Shown here: in pieces, positions 10,640 to 22,199 of the stretch
Numbering within the stretch: the first letter of the stretch is position 1
How the letters are laid out: each line of letters opens with the position of its first letter
Assembly: GCF_000499845.2 (NCBI RefSeq)
Contig: NC_023749.2
Coordinates: 43,210,177-43,274,176, forward strand
Length of the DNA: 64,000 nt
From: Phaseolus vulgaris
Taxonomy: Eukaryota > Streptophyta > Magnoliopsida > Fabales > Fabaceae
Direction of reading: 5' to 3'
The notes under the pieces: model-generated
Told to the model about the DNA's origin: nothing
The model's database searches: none
The model's input: the letters and a program-made list of their open reading frames with translations, nothing else
Program-made: the position numbers and the translations under genes

Positions 10640-12420
10640 AACAAAATATGTTAATAGTTTTTTAATCTTGATACATTGATATGTTGAACATTTTGGAGAA
10701 TAGAAACTACATTTTATGTGACACAGATCAAATGCCCCTGTCCAAACACATTTGGGCTGACGTGTAAAAACACATATATCAATTGGATGCATGCGTTAGA
10801 AATACTTTCATGTGTGGAATATATAACAATATATGAAGGTACACATTTTTAAAGGTGTTAAAGAGATGTTGAACACCCTTGTCATAACGTCATAACATAT
10901 GAAGGGTCCACTGAAGTTAAGAAAAACAAGCTTAGTCTCTTGTCTCATCAGTAATATTTGTTTGTCATTAAACATGACGAAAGCATATAAACCATGTTCA
11001 ATCAGTTTCAAACAATCTTAAATGAGTTATTCTCATTAGGAAGAAACTATTAGTTATGATCACAATGAAAAAGTTATTAGAAGCTTTCTCAAACCAAGAA
11101 GACGTAGCTACTCTTCGTGCCCCTAAAATCATTAAAAATATTTCTATAATGAAACTTATAGGTATCCTCAAATTATATGAACTTGTGCTACAACAAGACA
11201 CCCAAAAGAAGAAAATCAAGTTTCTAACCTTAAATGCTCATAAATAAAAAAGAGAATAACATTGGTTAACACTTTTAACAAAGAAGGGGAGTTAGACAAC
11301 TTTTAAGACAAAGTTCAATCATGTGATGAAGAAGAATTCTCCTTTCTCCTTACAAGAACCTCTCTCTACTACTTGTAAACTTTTGGATGTTTAAAAAAGA
11401 GTTTAAAAGTTTAAAAATTGTGAATAAAAAACTCGAAACTTTAAAAATAAAGTATGAACAATAAAAAAATCTTGTTAAAGAAAAAATGAAACTAAATCAC
11501 ATAAATGAAACATTGTACAAAGAAAACAAGAGTCTTAAAAATAACTTTGTAGATGAAATTACATATATTTGAAAATATTAAAAGGAAAAGTTTTCAAACA
11601 TTAAAAGTTCAGGAATGAGTTTATCCTTAGCAGATGCAAACAAAACAATAGAGGTTGAATGGTGAAAAACACAACATTGTGGAAATTCATTTCCTAAATC
11701 GTTGTAGGAGATGAAAGAATTGATCTTCTAATAAGTATGTCAAGAAAACCCCACAATAAAATATAAATTAGCTACAAGGAAGAGAACCCTTATCAAAAGG
11801 TTAATCATGCATTATATTTTGCATCATTTAGTGATGTTCCTAAGAAGGGATTACATAGACACACTAACGTGAAAGGACCCAAGTCCATTTGGTTACATAA
11901 ATAAAAAAATAATTCTCTTGCGTATGTTCTTAACAATAGTAAATAAACATTTGTCATGCTACTTAAACAATGGATGCTCGCGACACATGACAAGTGAGAA
12001 AAGTTTATCTCCTAAAATCTGGAGGGCAAATATTGAGGAACAATTATGTTCAAAGGAAACCAAAAAGATATCATAATTGGAGTTGATCAAATATGTGTGA
12101 AACTTTCATTTTCTATCAATAACATTCTTTTTCAGACGATCTAAAACATAATATGATTAACATAACTCAATTATGTAAGAATGAATATATTGTTGTTTTT
12201 AACAAAGAATAATACATAGTAAAAAGTTATGACGTGACAATTATTTACTTTCAACAAGCAAGGTAACTTATATAAGATTGGATTAAAGAAGTTATCATCT
12301 TAGAAAATCGAGTGCATCAGGTATATCTAAAGAAAGGCCAATCATAAATTTTTATAAATATAACCTCGTAAGGAGTTTGTTGGTCGTGTCATTCAAAGAC
12401 AATCTTCTTTGTAAATCATG
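10640..12420 (+). pseudogene. Decayed copia gag-protease remnant
   Basis: Read across frames, 10880-11250 resembles a copia gag (UBN2-type): pieces like YEGSTEVKKNKLSLLSHQ, HDESI.TMFNQF..ILNELFSLG and the open part ending KLIGILKLYELVLQQDT. Around 11960-12010 a protease-like NGCSRHMTSEKS appears, matching the SGCSRHMTG box that includes the aspartic protease region, and ISQLC.NEY follows near 12150. Many stops and frame changes break it, and integrase, RT and RNase H are missing. It lies between the two 1-kb direct repeats, which may be its LTRs. Gag and protease would form and mature the virus-like particle in a living element. Confidence 0.6.
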
Positions 12421-12477
12421 TATAAAAGGAAAAAAGTTAAAATTTTGTGAAAAGATGATAGAAATCCCAAAATACAT

Positions 12478-12806
12478 TATAAGTAACCTCACCTTATAAG
12501 CCAACTTTATAAGATTGAGTCATACTTAAATTTCACTTCTTAATATGGTATCAAAGTCATTTAGATTATATCCTAGTGAGAGTTTGTTGGGCTTATTAGG
12601 CCACCCACTATCGGGCCACTATCGGACCACCCATAATATATAGTCCCGCACACGAGTTGGCAGATCTCGACGTGAGGGGTGTGTGTTGGAGATTCCACAT
12701 CTACTAGAGATAAGGACATTTCGTAGTATATAAGTGGGTGTGAACCTCACCTTATCAACTAGATTTATAAGGTTGATTTAGACTTAAAGTCAATTTCTTA
12801 ATAATA
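12478..12806 (+). mobile_element. TRIM-like non-autonomous LTR element
   Basis: Two short similar ends, 12478-12542 (5'-truncated) and 12684-12806, both reading CCTCACCTTAT...TTATAAG.TTGA...ACTTAAA..CACTTCTTAATA. TGGTATCAAAGTC, a plausible initiator-Met tRNA primer site, follows the first, and a GACGTGAGGGG purine tract precedes the second, which opens TGTTGGAGATTCC. The internal part of ~140 bp has no coding. This is the plan of a terminal-repeat retrotransposon in miniature. Confidence 0.65.
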
Positions 12807-13089
12807 TTTATTATGATAAAAATTCTTAACACAAATATATTATAATATTCTTAAACTATTTGAGGAATTATCTTGGGTATTTGGGATTGTATGTGAGCCT
12901 TGTAGTGTAGGATAACATATTAGGGTTAGAGTACTTTTGCTAGGGTTTCACTTGAAACTGAAGGAATAAGAAAGGTGAATGCTTTCCTTATTTAAGTGTG
13001 AAAATCATGAGTGGATAAATGTCAATTGATCTACTTTTTGTTCCACGGTTTTAGGATCACATGGGGAATTCAAATTTGAATTTCCCTAT

Positions 13090-14150
13090 TTCTTTGGCTC
13101 CCTAGGTCTGGGTCTTTAGCTATAAATAGAAGTCTTTATCCGCTGTAAATTCATTTTTTCAATGAATAGAGTTCCGATGCACAACTTGCTCTTCAATTTG
13201 TTCTTGAGTCTCTCTAGGTTAGCTTGCTCCCAATTCACCTCTCCTATTCATCTTCCTTGACAGTTGGTTGAACCCCCATCTTAGGAAACCCTTTCCACAA
13301 CTTCTCCTCCATAGAAACTCTCCTTCCAACCATAGCTTCCGCCATCTACCTCATTTTTCACCGATTAAAGTTGCTTGTGCTAGAAGGAATTCCATCACAA
13401 CAAGTATGAATTATTTTGTCTCGTCCCGTCCTTATATCTCGCCCCCTAACTATTTTAAATATTAATTAAATATATAATCTTTTTATAAAAAAAATGATAT
13501 AAAGTTAAATATGATATTATCAAGGATTCAATGTTAAAAAGACACATTCTAAGGGTTTATGTGATTGAACACTAGAAATTGATAGTTGGATACTCTCATG
13601 TGAAAAAATAAACAATAAATAATTTTTTTAAAAATATATAAATAATCAAATGTGTGTCCTAAAAACTATTTAATTTAATGAAATAGGGGTTTGTGTTTCC
13701 TGAAACGCAATACATCTTTTGATCAAAACTGCACAAAGGAAACATATGTGCAATCAAAGTTATGTATGATAAGAGGCAAAGTACATTAGAGATCTAAGTG
13801 AACTTTGTGAATATTGAACAAGTCAAACAACGGTTGCAAAAGAGAATGAAAAATTATGTGACAAAAGAAATAGAGAAGGATTTTTTTTTAAAATGAAACA
13901 AACTAAGGAAATGAGAGAACAATGAAAGTAAGTTTTGTTTAGCTTACCTAATAAATTATAGATGTTTGCAATAATTTAAAATGGTGATGGGTATAAAGAT
14001 GTGGATGGGTATAGAGACGGGTATGAGGATGACAACGAGATAAATATGAACATAATCATCACAATTCCCATACTCAATTTAAAAAGGTATTACCCATATC
14101 CCAATCCATATTGGGTTAATGTGGTGACTCCTTATTTAAATCGAGACGAG
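13090..14150 (+). repeat. Direct repeat copy 2 (LTR-like)
   Basis: Same orientation as copy 1 at 9610-10570 and more complete at its 5' side, where a TATA-like AGCTATAAATAGA sits at about 13117-13129. The end holds TATGGGTA/TACCCATA-type repeats at 13985-14110. Confidence 0.65.
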
Positions 14151-14814
14151 TTTGGACAATCCTGGTGGGGATGACAACGAGATAAGTTTACTTGTCATCC
14201 TTAATCCTAAGCAAATTGAAAAAGTATTAATTTAATTTCTATTATATTAAACTAAAATCAAGCTTAATTCTATTTAATTTATTTATTTTTAATAAAAAAT
14301 AAAACTATATTGGGTGGATGAAGTAAAAAATTTACACCAACATACACTAATTAGCTATACAAAATTATATTTGTATTGAAAAATGAGAAGAAATATTTAT
14401 TGGTTAAGAAAATTGATTATATACCAATAAAAAGTTGAATTAATTATTGAATTTCACCTCTGAAATTTAAACATATCTAATTGCATATTTCATTATGAAA
14501 TGTTGTTTTTAATAAATCTTTTATTATTTTGAATTTAAATGGTTGAATGTGCATGTACAAAATTTGTTTTCACACCACCCTTTTACATATATTATTTAAC
14601 AATTGATATAGATAAATTTTAATAAATTTACAATTTTCATATAAGATTTTTAAATTAGTTATAAAGTAATAGATGTAGAAATAATCCTTCATCATCCGCT
14701 AGAACTAACGTTGAATATTTCTTTCTACATTATACAAGTTATACAAGTGATGAAAGATGTTTTAAACACTACAAAATATTTTCCCTCTTTCACAAATATA
14801 TAACATCTATATAT
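14151..14814. other. AT-rich spacer
   Basis: No gene or repeat recognised. It ends at a TCTTC (14815-14819) that may be a target duplication with 19162-19166. Confidence 0.5.
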
Positions 14815-14819
14815 TCTTC

Positions 14820-15041
14820 TATTCTCCAGAAGATTCACACTACGGAGAATCCTGTAGATATGCTCACCAAGGTGGTTACAAGGACCAAGTTTGAACATTG
14901 TTTAGACTTGGTTAATATCTTGCACATTTGAAGTTGGCGCCCGGAGGCGCAAATTTGAAGCACTGCAAAGTTTGTTTTTGTTATGTTTTGGGAAGATGAT
15001 TTGTATTAGGTGAGACTTGAAATTAAGCCAAGGTGGAGATT
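14820..15041 (+). pseudogene. RNase H tail of the truncated first copia copy
   Basis: Encodes [19 protein letters not shown] and the final [12 protein letters not shown] plus stop, the same as the tail at 18641-18734 except for V instead of A in ENPAD. The 3' untranslated part and the polypurine tract AAGGTGGAGA follow directly before the LTR at 15042. Everything upstream in this copy is missing, cut inside the RNase H gene at 14820. Confidence 0.9.
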
Positions 15042-15359
15042 TGTTGATTTTGGCTTAATCCCAAGTCCCACATCGGTGGGTTCATTGTTTGGAAAGGAGG
15101 TTTGAAGGTTATAAATTAAACGCTCCTCCTTCACTGTTATATATCCCAATTTGTAATACTTCTCTCATAATAATAAAAGTGAGCTGTTTTTGCTGTGCTC
15201 GGAGATTAGGCTAAATTAGCCGAACTCCGTTAACAATTTTTTGGTGTGTTTTTTCCTCTTTATCTCTTTTATTATTCCGCTCTGTTTATTCAATATTATT
15301 TGTCGGGTAGCTCTGTTAGGGTTTTGTTTTAGTGGGAAAATTACCCGTTTTTCCCAACA
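15042..15359 (+). repeat. Shared / 5' LTR of the Tork-like copia
   Basis: TG...CA ends. Includes CCCACATCGGTGGG, a TATA-like TTATATATCCC near 15139 and a poly(A)-type AATAATAAAAGTG. It serves as 3' LTR of the truncated copy and 5' LTR of the complete one. Confidence 0.9.
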
Positions 15360-15361
15360 AG

Positions 15362-15375
15362 TGGTATCAAGAGCC
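15362..15375 (+). other. Primer binding site
   Basis: TGGTATCAAGAGCC sits two bases after the LTR; it matches the initiator-Met tRNA 3' end apart from one extra A. Confidence 0.8.
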
Positions 15376-15438
15376 GAATGTTCGCCTTGGGTTGTTTGAA
15401 ATTATTTGTAATATTGAATATTATATTTTGAGTTTGTA

Positions 15439-15714
15439 ATGGAAAATCAAGAAGAAGAAGCATTGGTAGCAAGAGGTCGTCAACAAAGTCATACAAAGGG
15501 GAGAAGAGGGAGGTCTAAGTCTAAAGGTCGAGTCGTTGCCAAAGATGAGTGTGCTTTCTGTCATGAGAAAGGACACTGGAAGAAAGACTGTCCAAAACTG
15601 CAGAAGAAAGGGAAAGCTCCACAAGATGCAAATGTTGCAGAATGCAAAAGTGATGTAGAATCAGATATCTCTTTAATTGTCTCGCTTTCAGCATCATCGT
15701 ATCCAAATGAGTGA
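15439..15714 (+). pseudogene. Truncated copia gag: zinc-knuckle part only
   Basis: An open frame of 91 codons from an ATG. It holds one CCHC zinc knuckle (CAFCHEKGHWKKDC, about residues 35-48) preceded by a basic stretch (RGRRGRSKSKGR), the nucleic-acid-binding end of gag. The usual ~200-residue UBN2 capsid domain before it is missing, so the internal region begins with a fused start. A stop at 15712-15714 (TGA, probably from a TGG) then interrupts the reading into protease, whose ILDSGCTYHM box follows at once. Such a gag could not build a particle by itself. Confidence 0.85.
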
Positions 15715-18700
15715 ATATTGGATTCAGGTTGTACCTATCATATGTGTCCCATTCGGGATTGGTTCAATAGCGACATGATGGATCCACCAGAATTTTGCGG
15801 GATGTACGGTACATGCCAAAGTTGAAGAAGAATCTCATCTCATTGGGGGCTTTAGAATCTAAAGGCCTAGTTGTGACGATGCGAGATGGAGTTCTTAAAG
15901 CAACTTCAGGAGCACTGGTGATGTTGAAATGCGTGAGGAAGAACAATTTGTATTACTATCAAGGTAGTACAGTGGTGGGGACAATAGCGACAACAACTTC
16001 TAGCTCTAAGAAGGATGTTGAGGCAACGAAGTTGTGGCATATGAGGTTGGGACATGCTAGAGAGAAATCCTTGCAAATTCTTACCAAGTAGGGATTGTTG
16101 AAAGGTACGAAGGCTTGTAAACTTGAATTTTGTGAGCATTGTGTTCTGGGAAAACAACGAAGAGTGAAGTTTGGCACTGCAATTCACAATACTAAGGGTA
16201 TTCTGGATTATGTGCATTCAAATGTGTGGGGACTTGCCAAGACTCCGTCAATCGGAGGTAGGCTTTATTTTGTCACTTTTGTGGATGATTTTTCCAGGAG
16301 AGCTTGGGTGTTTACTATGAAGAACAAAAATGATGTGCTTGAAATTTTCCTTAAGTGGAAAGCTCAAGTTGAAAACCAGACAGGAAGGAAGATTAAGGTT
16401 CTCCGAACAGACAATGGAGGAGAATACAAGAGTGATTCGTTCCTGAAGGTATGTCAAGATTGTGGCATAGTTCGACACTTCTCTGTTAGAAAAACACCAC
16501 AACAGAATGGGGTGTCGGAGCGTATGAACAAGACACTTGTGGAGAAAGTTCGTTGTATGTTGTCTAATGCTGAGTTAGGCACCGAGTTTTGGGCTGAGGC
16601 TGTGACATACGCTCAACATCTCGTCAATCGTTTGCCATCATCTGCTATAGATGGCAAAACCCCGTTAGAGGTATGGTCTGGAAAACCTGCAACTGATTAT
16701 GATTCTTTGCATGTTTTTGGTTCTATTGCATATTATCATGTGATTAAATCAAAGTTGGATCCACGGGCAAAGAAAGCTCTTTTCATGGGCTTTAGTCCTG
16801 GAGTGAAGGGATACCATTTGTGGTGTCTAGAGGCAAAGAAGACGATTATCAGCAGGGATGTTACCTTTGATGAATTTGCCATGTTAAAGAAGGTAAATCC
16901 AGAAGGAGTTGATAGTACTCCACAACAGGTGGAGTGTGCCCGGAAGCAGGTGGAGTTTGAGCCGACAGTGGTGATCCCAACACGAAATACCACAAGTGAC
17001 TCTCCTAGGGCAGAAGAATAGTCATATGAGGAAGAGGTTCCTACCCAAGAATCTCAACAGCAATCAGCGCCAATTGCAGTTAGAATACAGAGACGAGATA
17101 TTCAGAAGCCTGCTCGTTTCATGGATATGGTTGCCTATGCACTTCCAGTTGTTGATGACATTCCATCCACTTACCCAGAAGCCATTCTGAGTTCAGAGAG
17201 TGGTAATTGGGCAGGTGCGATGGAAGAGGATATGCAGTCTTTGAAGAAGAACAAGACGTGGAAGCTGGCACAATTACCAAAAGGTAAGAAGGCAATTGGG
17301 TGCAAATGGGTATTTGCAAAGAAAGAAGGATTTCCCAATAAAGAAGATGTTCGCTACAAGGCAAGGTTGGTTGCTAAAGGCTTTGCTCAGAGGGAGGGAA
17401 TTGATTATAATGAGGTATTTTCTTTAGTTGTTAAACATTCCTCCATTCGAATTTTGTTGGCCTTGGTAGCACAATTGAATTTGGAGCTTGCTCAACTTGA
17501 TGTAAAGACCGCGTTCCTACACGGTGATTTGGAGGAGGAAATCTATATGACTCAACCTGAAGGATACAAGGTTGATGGTAAAGAAGATTGGGTTTGTAAA
17601 CTTAGCAAATCGTTGTATGGGCTGAAACAATCTCCAAGACAGTGGTACAAACGATTTGATAAGTTCATGAAGGATCAGAAGTACAAGAGAAGCAAATATG
17701 ATCACTGTGTGTATTTACGCAGACTTGAAGATGGTTCCTACATTTACTTACTCTTATATGTTGATGATATGCTGATTGCAGCAAAGAGCCAAGTTGAGAT
17801 TGATAGGTTAAAGGCTCAGTTGAGTAAAGAATTCGAGATGAAGGATTTGGGGGAAGCCAAGAATATTCTCGGCATGGAGATAAACAGGGACAGGGAGAGG
17901 GGAAAACTTTGGCTGTCACAGAAGCAGTATTTGCAGAAGGTACTACAACGTTTTGGTATACACGAAGATACAAAACCTGTAAGTACCCCACTTGCTCCTC
18001 ATTTGAAATTGAGTAGGTGTTTATCTTCGACGACTGATGAAGAATGAGAATACATGGCGAAAGTCCCATATGCAAATGCAGTTGGAAGCTTGATGTATGC
18101 AATGGTGTGTACAAGACCAGATATTTCACAGGCTGTGAGTGTTGTTAGCAGGTACATGCATAATCCGGGCAAGGGTCATTGGCAAGCTGTGAGATGGATT
18201 CTACGGTTCCTCCAAAATACCTTAGATGTTGGATTGGCATTTGAGCAAGATGAATCACTTGGTCAATGCATAGTTGGATATTGTGATTCTGATTATGCAG
18301 GTGATTTGGATAAGCGACGGTCTACAACTGGCTATTTGTTCACTTTAGCAAAAGCGCCAGTTAGTTGGAAGTCTACCTTGCAGTCTACGGTGGCTTTGTC
18401 TACGACAGAGGCAGAGTATATGGCGATTACAGAGGCTGTGAAGGAAGCAATTTGGCTTCATGGGTTGCTTAAAGACTTGGGAGTTGGTCAGAAACAACTT
18501 GAGTTATATTCTGACAGTCAGAGTGTTATTCATTTAGCAAAGAATCAAGTCTTTCATGCACGGACGAAACACATTGATGTTCGTTATCACTTTGTGCGTG
18601 AGATTCTCGAAGAAGAGGAGATTGTTCTCCAAAAGATTCACACTACGGAGAATCCTGCAGATATGCTCACCAAGGTGGTTACAAGGACCAAGTTTGAACA

Positions 18701-18734
18701 TTGTTTAGACTTGGTTAATATCTTGCACATTTGA
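15715..18734 (+). pseudogene. Copia polyprotein: protease, integrase, RT, RNase H
   Basis: Protease is reduced to DSGCTYHM plus a deleted middle that shifts the frame near 15790. From 15795 one frame runs to 18734 with stops only at 16089, 17019 and 18045. Integrase has the zinc-binding part (H..H..CEHCVLGKQ), then VDDFSRRAW, RTDNGGE and PQQNGVSERMN giving the DDE acids. RT has KWVFAKKEGF, LDVKTAFLHG and the catalytic YVDDM. RNase H has [17 protein letters not shown] and [11 protein letters not shown]. It would copy and insert the element; the three stops and damaged gag/protease make it dead, though the reading is well kept, implying a fairly recent insertion. Confidence 0.92.
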
Positions 18735-18832
18735 AGTTGGCGCCCGGAGGCGCAAATTTGAAGCACTGCAAAGTTTGTTTTTGTTATGTTTTGGGAAGAT
18801 GATTTGTATTAGGTGAGACTTGAAATTAAGCC

Positions 18833-18844
18833 AAGGTGGAGATT
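18833..18844 (+). other. Polypurine tract
   Basis: AAGGTGGAGATT directly before the 3' LTR; the same tract precedes the shared LTR at 15042. Confidence 0.8.
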
Positions 18845-19161
18845 TGTTGATTTTGGCTTAATCCCAAGTCCCACATCGGTGGGTTCATTGTTTGGGAAGG
18901 AGGTTTGAAGGTTATAAATTAAACGCCCCTCCTTCACTGTTATATATCCCAATTTGTAATATCTTCTCTCGTAATAATAAAAGTGAGTTGTTTTTGCTGT
19001 GCTCGGAGATTAGGCTAAATTGGCCGAACTCCTTTAACAATTTTCTGGTGTGTTTTTTTCTCTTTATCTCTTTTATTATTCCGCTCTGTTTATTCAATAT
19101 TATTTCGGATAGCTCTGTTAGGGTTTTGTTTTAGTGGGAAAATTACCCATTTTTCCCAACA
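18845..19161 (+). repeat. 3' LTR of the Tork-like copia
   Basis: TG...CA ends; pair of 15042-15359. Confidence 0.92.
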
Positions 19162-19166
19162 TCTTC

Positions 19167-19989
19167 TTCCTTTTATATATGCAACTATTTTCCCTTTGCA
19201 AACTCCTCCTCTCCTCTTTCCTTTTAATTAATTCTGTTCTAGAAATTATGTAAAATTAAGTAAAAGTTAATGAGTAAACTCGTAAGGTAACTTTTATTTT
19301 CATATTATATGAAGCTACATCATAAAACTAAAAGTCAAAACAAATACGAAAGCATAATTTAAAATCTAATAATGACAAAAAAAATACTTAATTTTTTTGA
19401 CGAAGTCTATAAAAAATTATGATATTATCAAACTTATTCGCTTACAATTGCAGTTTTATTTGGGGATGTTTCTTTTGACAAGATCCTTGTTTAGTTTTCA
19501 ACCACACTTATACTTGTTAATTTTTGGTAAACAAAGTCATAATTTGCATGACAATGATTCAACTCTGAAGTCCTCAATCGAATTTCAAAGAATTGGGTGG
19601 CGGCGTGCAAAACGGGGCCATGGATAAAGACAAGATTCAAGAAATCACTGGTCAAGGAAATTTTAGAAGTCAAATGGTCAATTTCTAATTTCATCCATTA
19701 ATGGCAGTAATAGAGTACAAATTTATCAACACCCTTCATAATTGTAAAAGTAATTTGACTTTTCATATGAAATGAGAAAATAAGTTTATTCTATGTTTAA
19801 AAAAAAACAATGAGTATATGATTATTTTTTTAATAAAAAATTCATGTTAAACATTACTATGAATCCTAATATTTCAGCTAGGTCGACACTCCAAAATTCA
19901 CAAATCATCTATCGTTACATGAATAAAAACCAATTAATGAAAGAAAAGAAAAAACGAGATATAAAAATCATGAGGGACTATTCCAAATC
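19167..19989. other. Spacer without a recognised gene
   Basis: AT-rich; the 76-codon frame at 19397-19627 shows no motif. Confidence 0.5.
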
Positions 19990-21060
19990 CATGTAGAGAA
20001 AAACAAAACAAACATCTCATTACACGCATAAAAGTTGAAACCTATTGTTGAAGATCTCCAAACTAATATTAGGAGGCATGATAGAGTACCAAACAAAATC
20101 AAGTGTATTCTCAATCCACAATTTGACTAAGATCCGCACAATGATTCCCTTTCCTATTGATATATAAAAATCTAAAAGTCACTTCATTACAAGTCTTCAA
20201 ACAATTTTCTCATCTACAGCAAAGAGCTTAAGGAACTACCAGAGAAAAGGAAAAATCTTTACAAACAAAAAAGGGGTCACATTAGAGCCAATGCATTCTA
20301 AAGCAAGCAACATGAGAATGTTCAATCGCAAGGATAACTCCCATGACCTCAACAAACAATGAATTTTGATTCCCCAAAGACAAAGAGAAGCTCCTAATTT
20401 ATTCACCTATACTACCTCTAAATATACCAGCACAAGCAGCTACCCCTAGAAAGTCTCTAGCAACACCATGAATATTGACTTTGATCAAACCCACATAAGG
20501 AAACCTCCAAATAACTTGTATAGTGGAGGAACCTTTCTCAGGCCAAGTGTTGATGCTAAAGAATTTCAAGATAGAAAAGTCAGTTATATTATTATACATG
20601 ATTTGTTAGAAAAATTACCTGAATTCCTAATGAACCCCTTGATGGTATGAATGGTGAAGCCAATGTTGATAGCTTGTTGAAATCTATCATGATTCCTCAT
20701 CCGACAAATTATCCACAAGGAAAAGGAAAAAACAACAAGCCTAGTATGCTTAACCAAAGGACTCCTTAGGAACTTAAAGAAATAAATTAAAAGCATAGGA
20801 GAGAAAGCATTAAAATCAGTAAAGACTTGTTTAAGCAAGTTATAAATGCACAAAGCAGATGGACATTATAAAACAAAAGCAATATAGATTCCCCATACAT
20901 ATTTCACAAGAAGAATATGGAACATAAGCGGACACCCATCTTGTAACCATCCTTATCTGTAGGAAGTATATTGTGAATAGCCTGTTAAAGGACAAGAGAC
21001 TTGACTGGGAATGGTTGAAGATCAAACCAAATAACCCAAATCAAAAGCACTAATAGGAGG
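19990..21060 (-). pseudogene. LINE (L1-type) 3' fragment: zf-RVT and RNase H
   Basis: On the minus strand, 20399-20599 encodes WRFPYVGLIKVNIHG and CAGIFRGSIGE, the start of the RNase H domain found at the end of plant L1-type ORF2 proteins (there usually IKVNTDGA...GIFR). Upstream (20600-21025), in broken frames, are pieces such as YSSCEICMGN and FSLWIICRMRNH that fit the zinc-binding region after reverse transcriptase. Endonuclease and RT are absent. The far end (19990-20390) is too decayed to place. Several stops make it dead. Confidence 0.65.
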
Positions 21061-21686
21061 AGAGAAAAAACATGATGGAAAATGTGCCTTCATGATCGAA
21101 TTCTTTTCTTGAATTTTGAAGAGGATTGGCGGATGCTTCAATGGAAGAGATGAACAAGGATGACTCATATAGAACTATGGTTTCCTGGAAGGTGCGTGAT
21201 AGGTAGGGAGAGTGATTGTTTGGGCCATATCACTTGAGCTAGTTGAAAAAGAAGATTAAAGTGTCTATCCTAGAGAGGCAAGACAAGAGAGTGAGAAAGG
21301 CTAGCAACTTTGGCAGCAATTTCAGTCATTCATTAATCTTACAAAAAACATGAGTCAAGCACCCTCTTTATATAGTTTTAGGGTCCGACCATTGGTATAC
21401 AAACTTGGTGGGAAATTCAAATGAAAAATGGTTTGAATTAGGTGCCTATTTTGAGCTCACATGGAATGCGTGACATGGTGTGTATCATGTGCTCAAATTA
21501 GGTATAAATTAGTGTTTCTAGAAACACCTAATTTAACCTAGGTTGGTTTTTAGTTGTCTTAATTCAACCTAATTACATAAAAAAAAATACAAGTAAAATT
21601 CCTATTCTACTTTGACAAGAAAATAAATTCTACTCTACACTAGGTTTATGGCATTTTTGAACATGTATAGGAAAGTTTCTCTGCCA
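21061..21686 (-). mobile_element. Ty3/gypsy LTR-like segment
   Basis: Lies directly after the gypsy pol end on the minus strand. It has a TATA-like ACTATATAAAGAGGG (reverse complement of 21362-21376) followed by a T/C-rich leader. Its beginning may be the TGATGGCAGAGAAAC that overlaps the pol stop; its other end is not defined. Confidence 0.5.
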
Positions 21687-22127
21687 TCAGTAGCAGAGTC
21701 CCAGTCTTTTTTGAATCTTCCTTGCCATTGACCTAATTTTTGGGCTTGAACTTGGGCCTAAGCTTAGCCTTCTTCCATCATCCCCTCCATCTTGAAAAGG
21801 ATTTGCCCTCAAATCATATGCTTCTGCCTCTTCATCTTCACTACCTACAAAAGGGGTTAGATCCATAACATTGAAAGTAGTATGTACTCCATATTCCTCA
21901 GGCAGGTCAAGTTGATATGCATTATTATTGATTCTTTTGAGGACTTGGAAATGACCATCTCCTCGGGGACTAAGTTTGGACTTCCTCTTATTTGGGAATC
22001 TATCCTTCCTAAGGTGAAGCCAATGTTGAACAAGAGCTTTGATGTCTCCAAATCCATGAAGATTGGTTGAAGGCCTTGCTGTTGCTTTTGTGTGTGGGTT
22101 TTGAGTAGTTTGAATTTGTAAATCCAC
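21687..22127 (-). pseudogene. Gypsy integrase C-terminal fragment
   Basis: A 146-codon frame. Residues about 37-92 read [20 protein letters not shown], then [20 protein letters not shown], then [16 protein letters not shown]. This is the SH3-like C-terminal part of Ty3/gypsy integrase. Then [11 protein letters not shown] and a [11 protein letters not shown] tail, the usual pol end, follow. It lacks the catalytic core. Residues 1-30 hold [16 protein letters not shown], probably joined by a deletion. It abuts the decayed CACTA second gene near 22140 and truncates it. Confidence 0.85.
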
Positions 22128-22199
22128 TCTTAATTAGGATCCAAAGTTGGTTTAAATCAAATCCTTTTTGTAAAAGAGTGTTTTACAAAGAAGTGGAAA

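Larger units (their letters stand above)
14820..19161 (+). mobile_element. Tork/Tnt1-like copia with a shared LTR and a partial second copy
   Basis: Order: 3' tail of a first copy (14820-15041), LTR (15042-15359), internal region (15360-18844), LTR (18845-19161). The two LTRs (318 and 317 bp) both run TGTTGATTTTGG...TTTTTCCCAACA and differ at roughly a dozen sites by eye. The tail at 14820-15041 is almost identical to 18638-18844. TCTTC stands on both sides (15-19 of the 14800 block and 19162-19166), but the flanks are T/C-rich, so this may be chance. Confidence 0.9.

Noticed and set aside
16089..18047. In-frame stops in the Tork-like pol as programmed readthrough or recoding
   Set aside because: Three stops at unrelated positions, with no common context; ordinary decay explains them.
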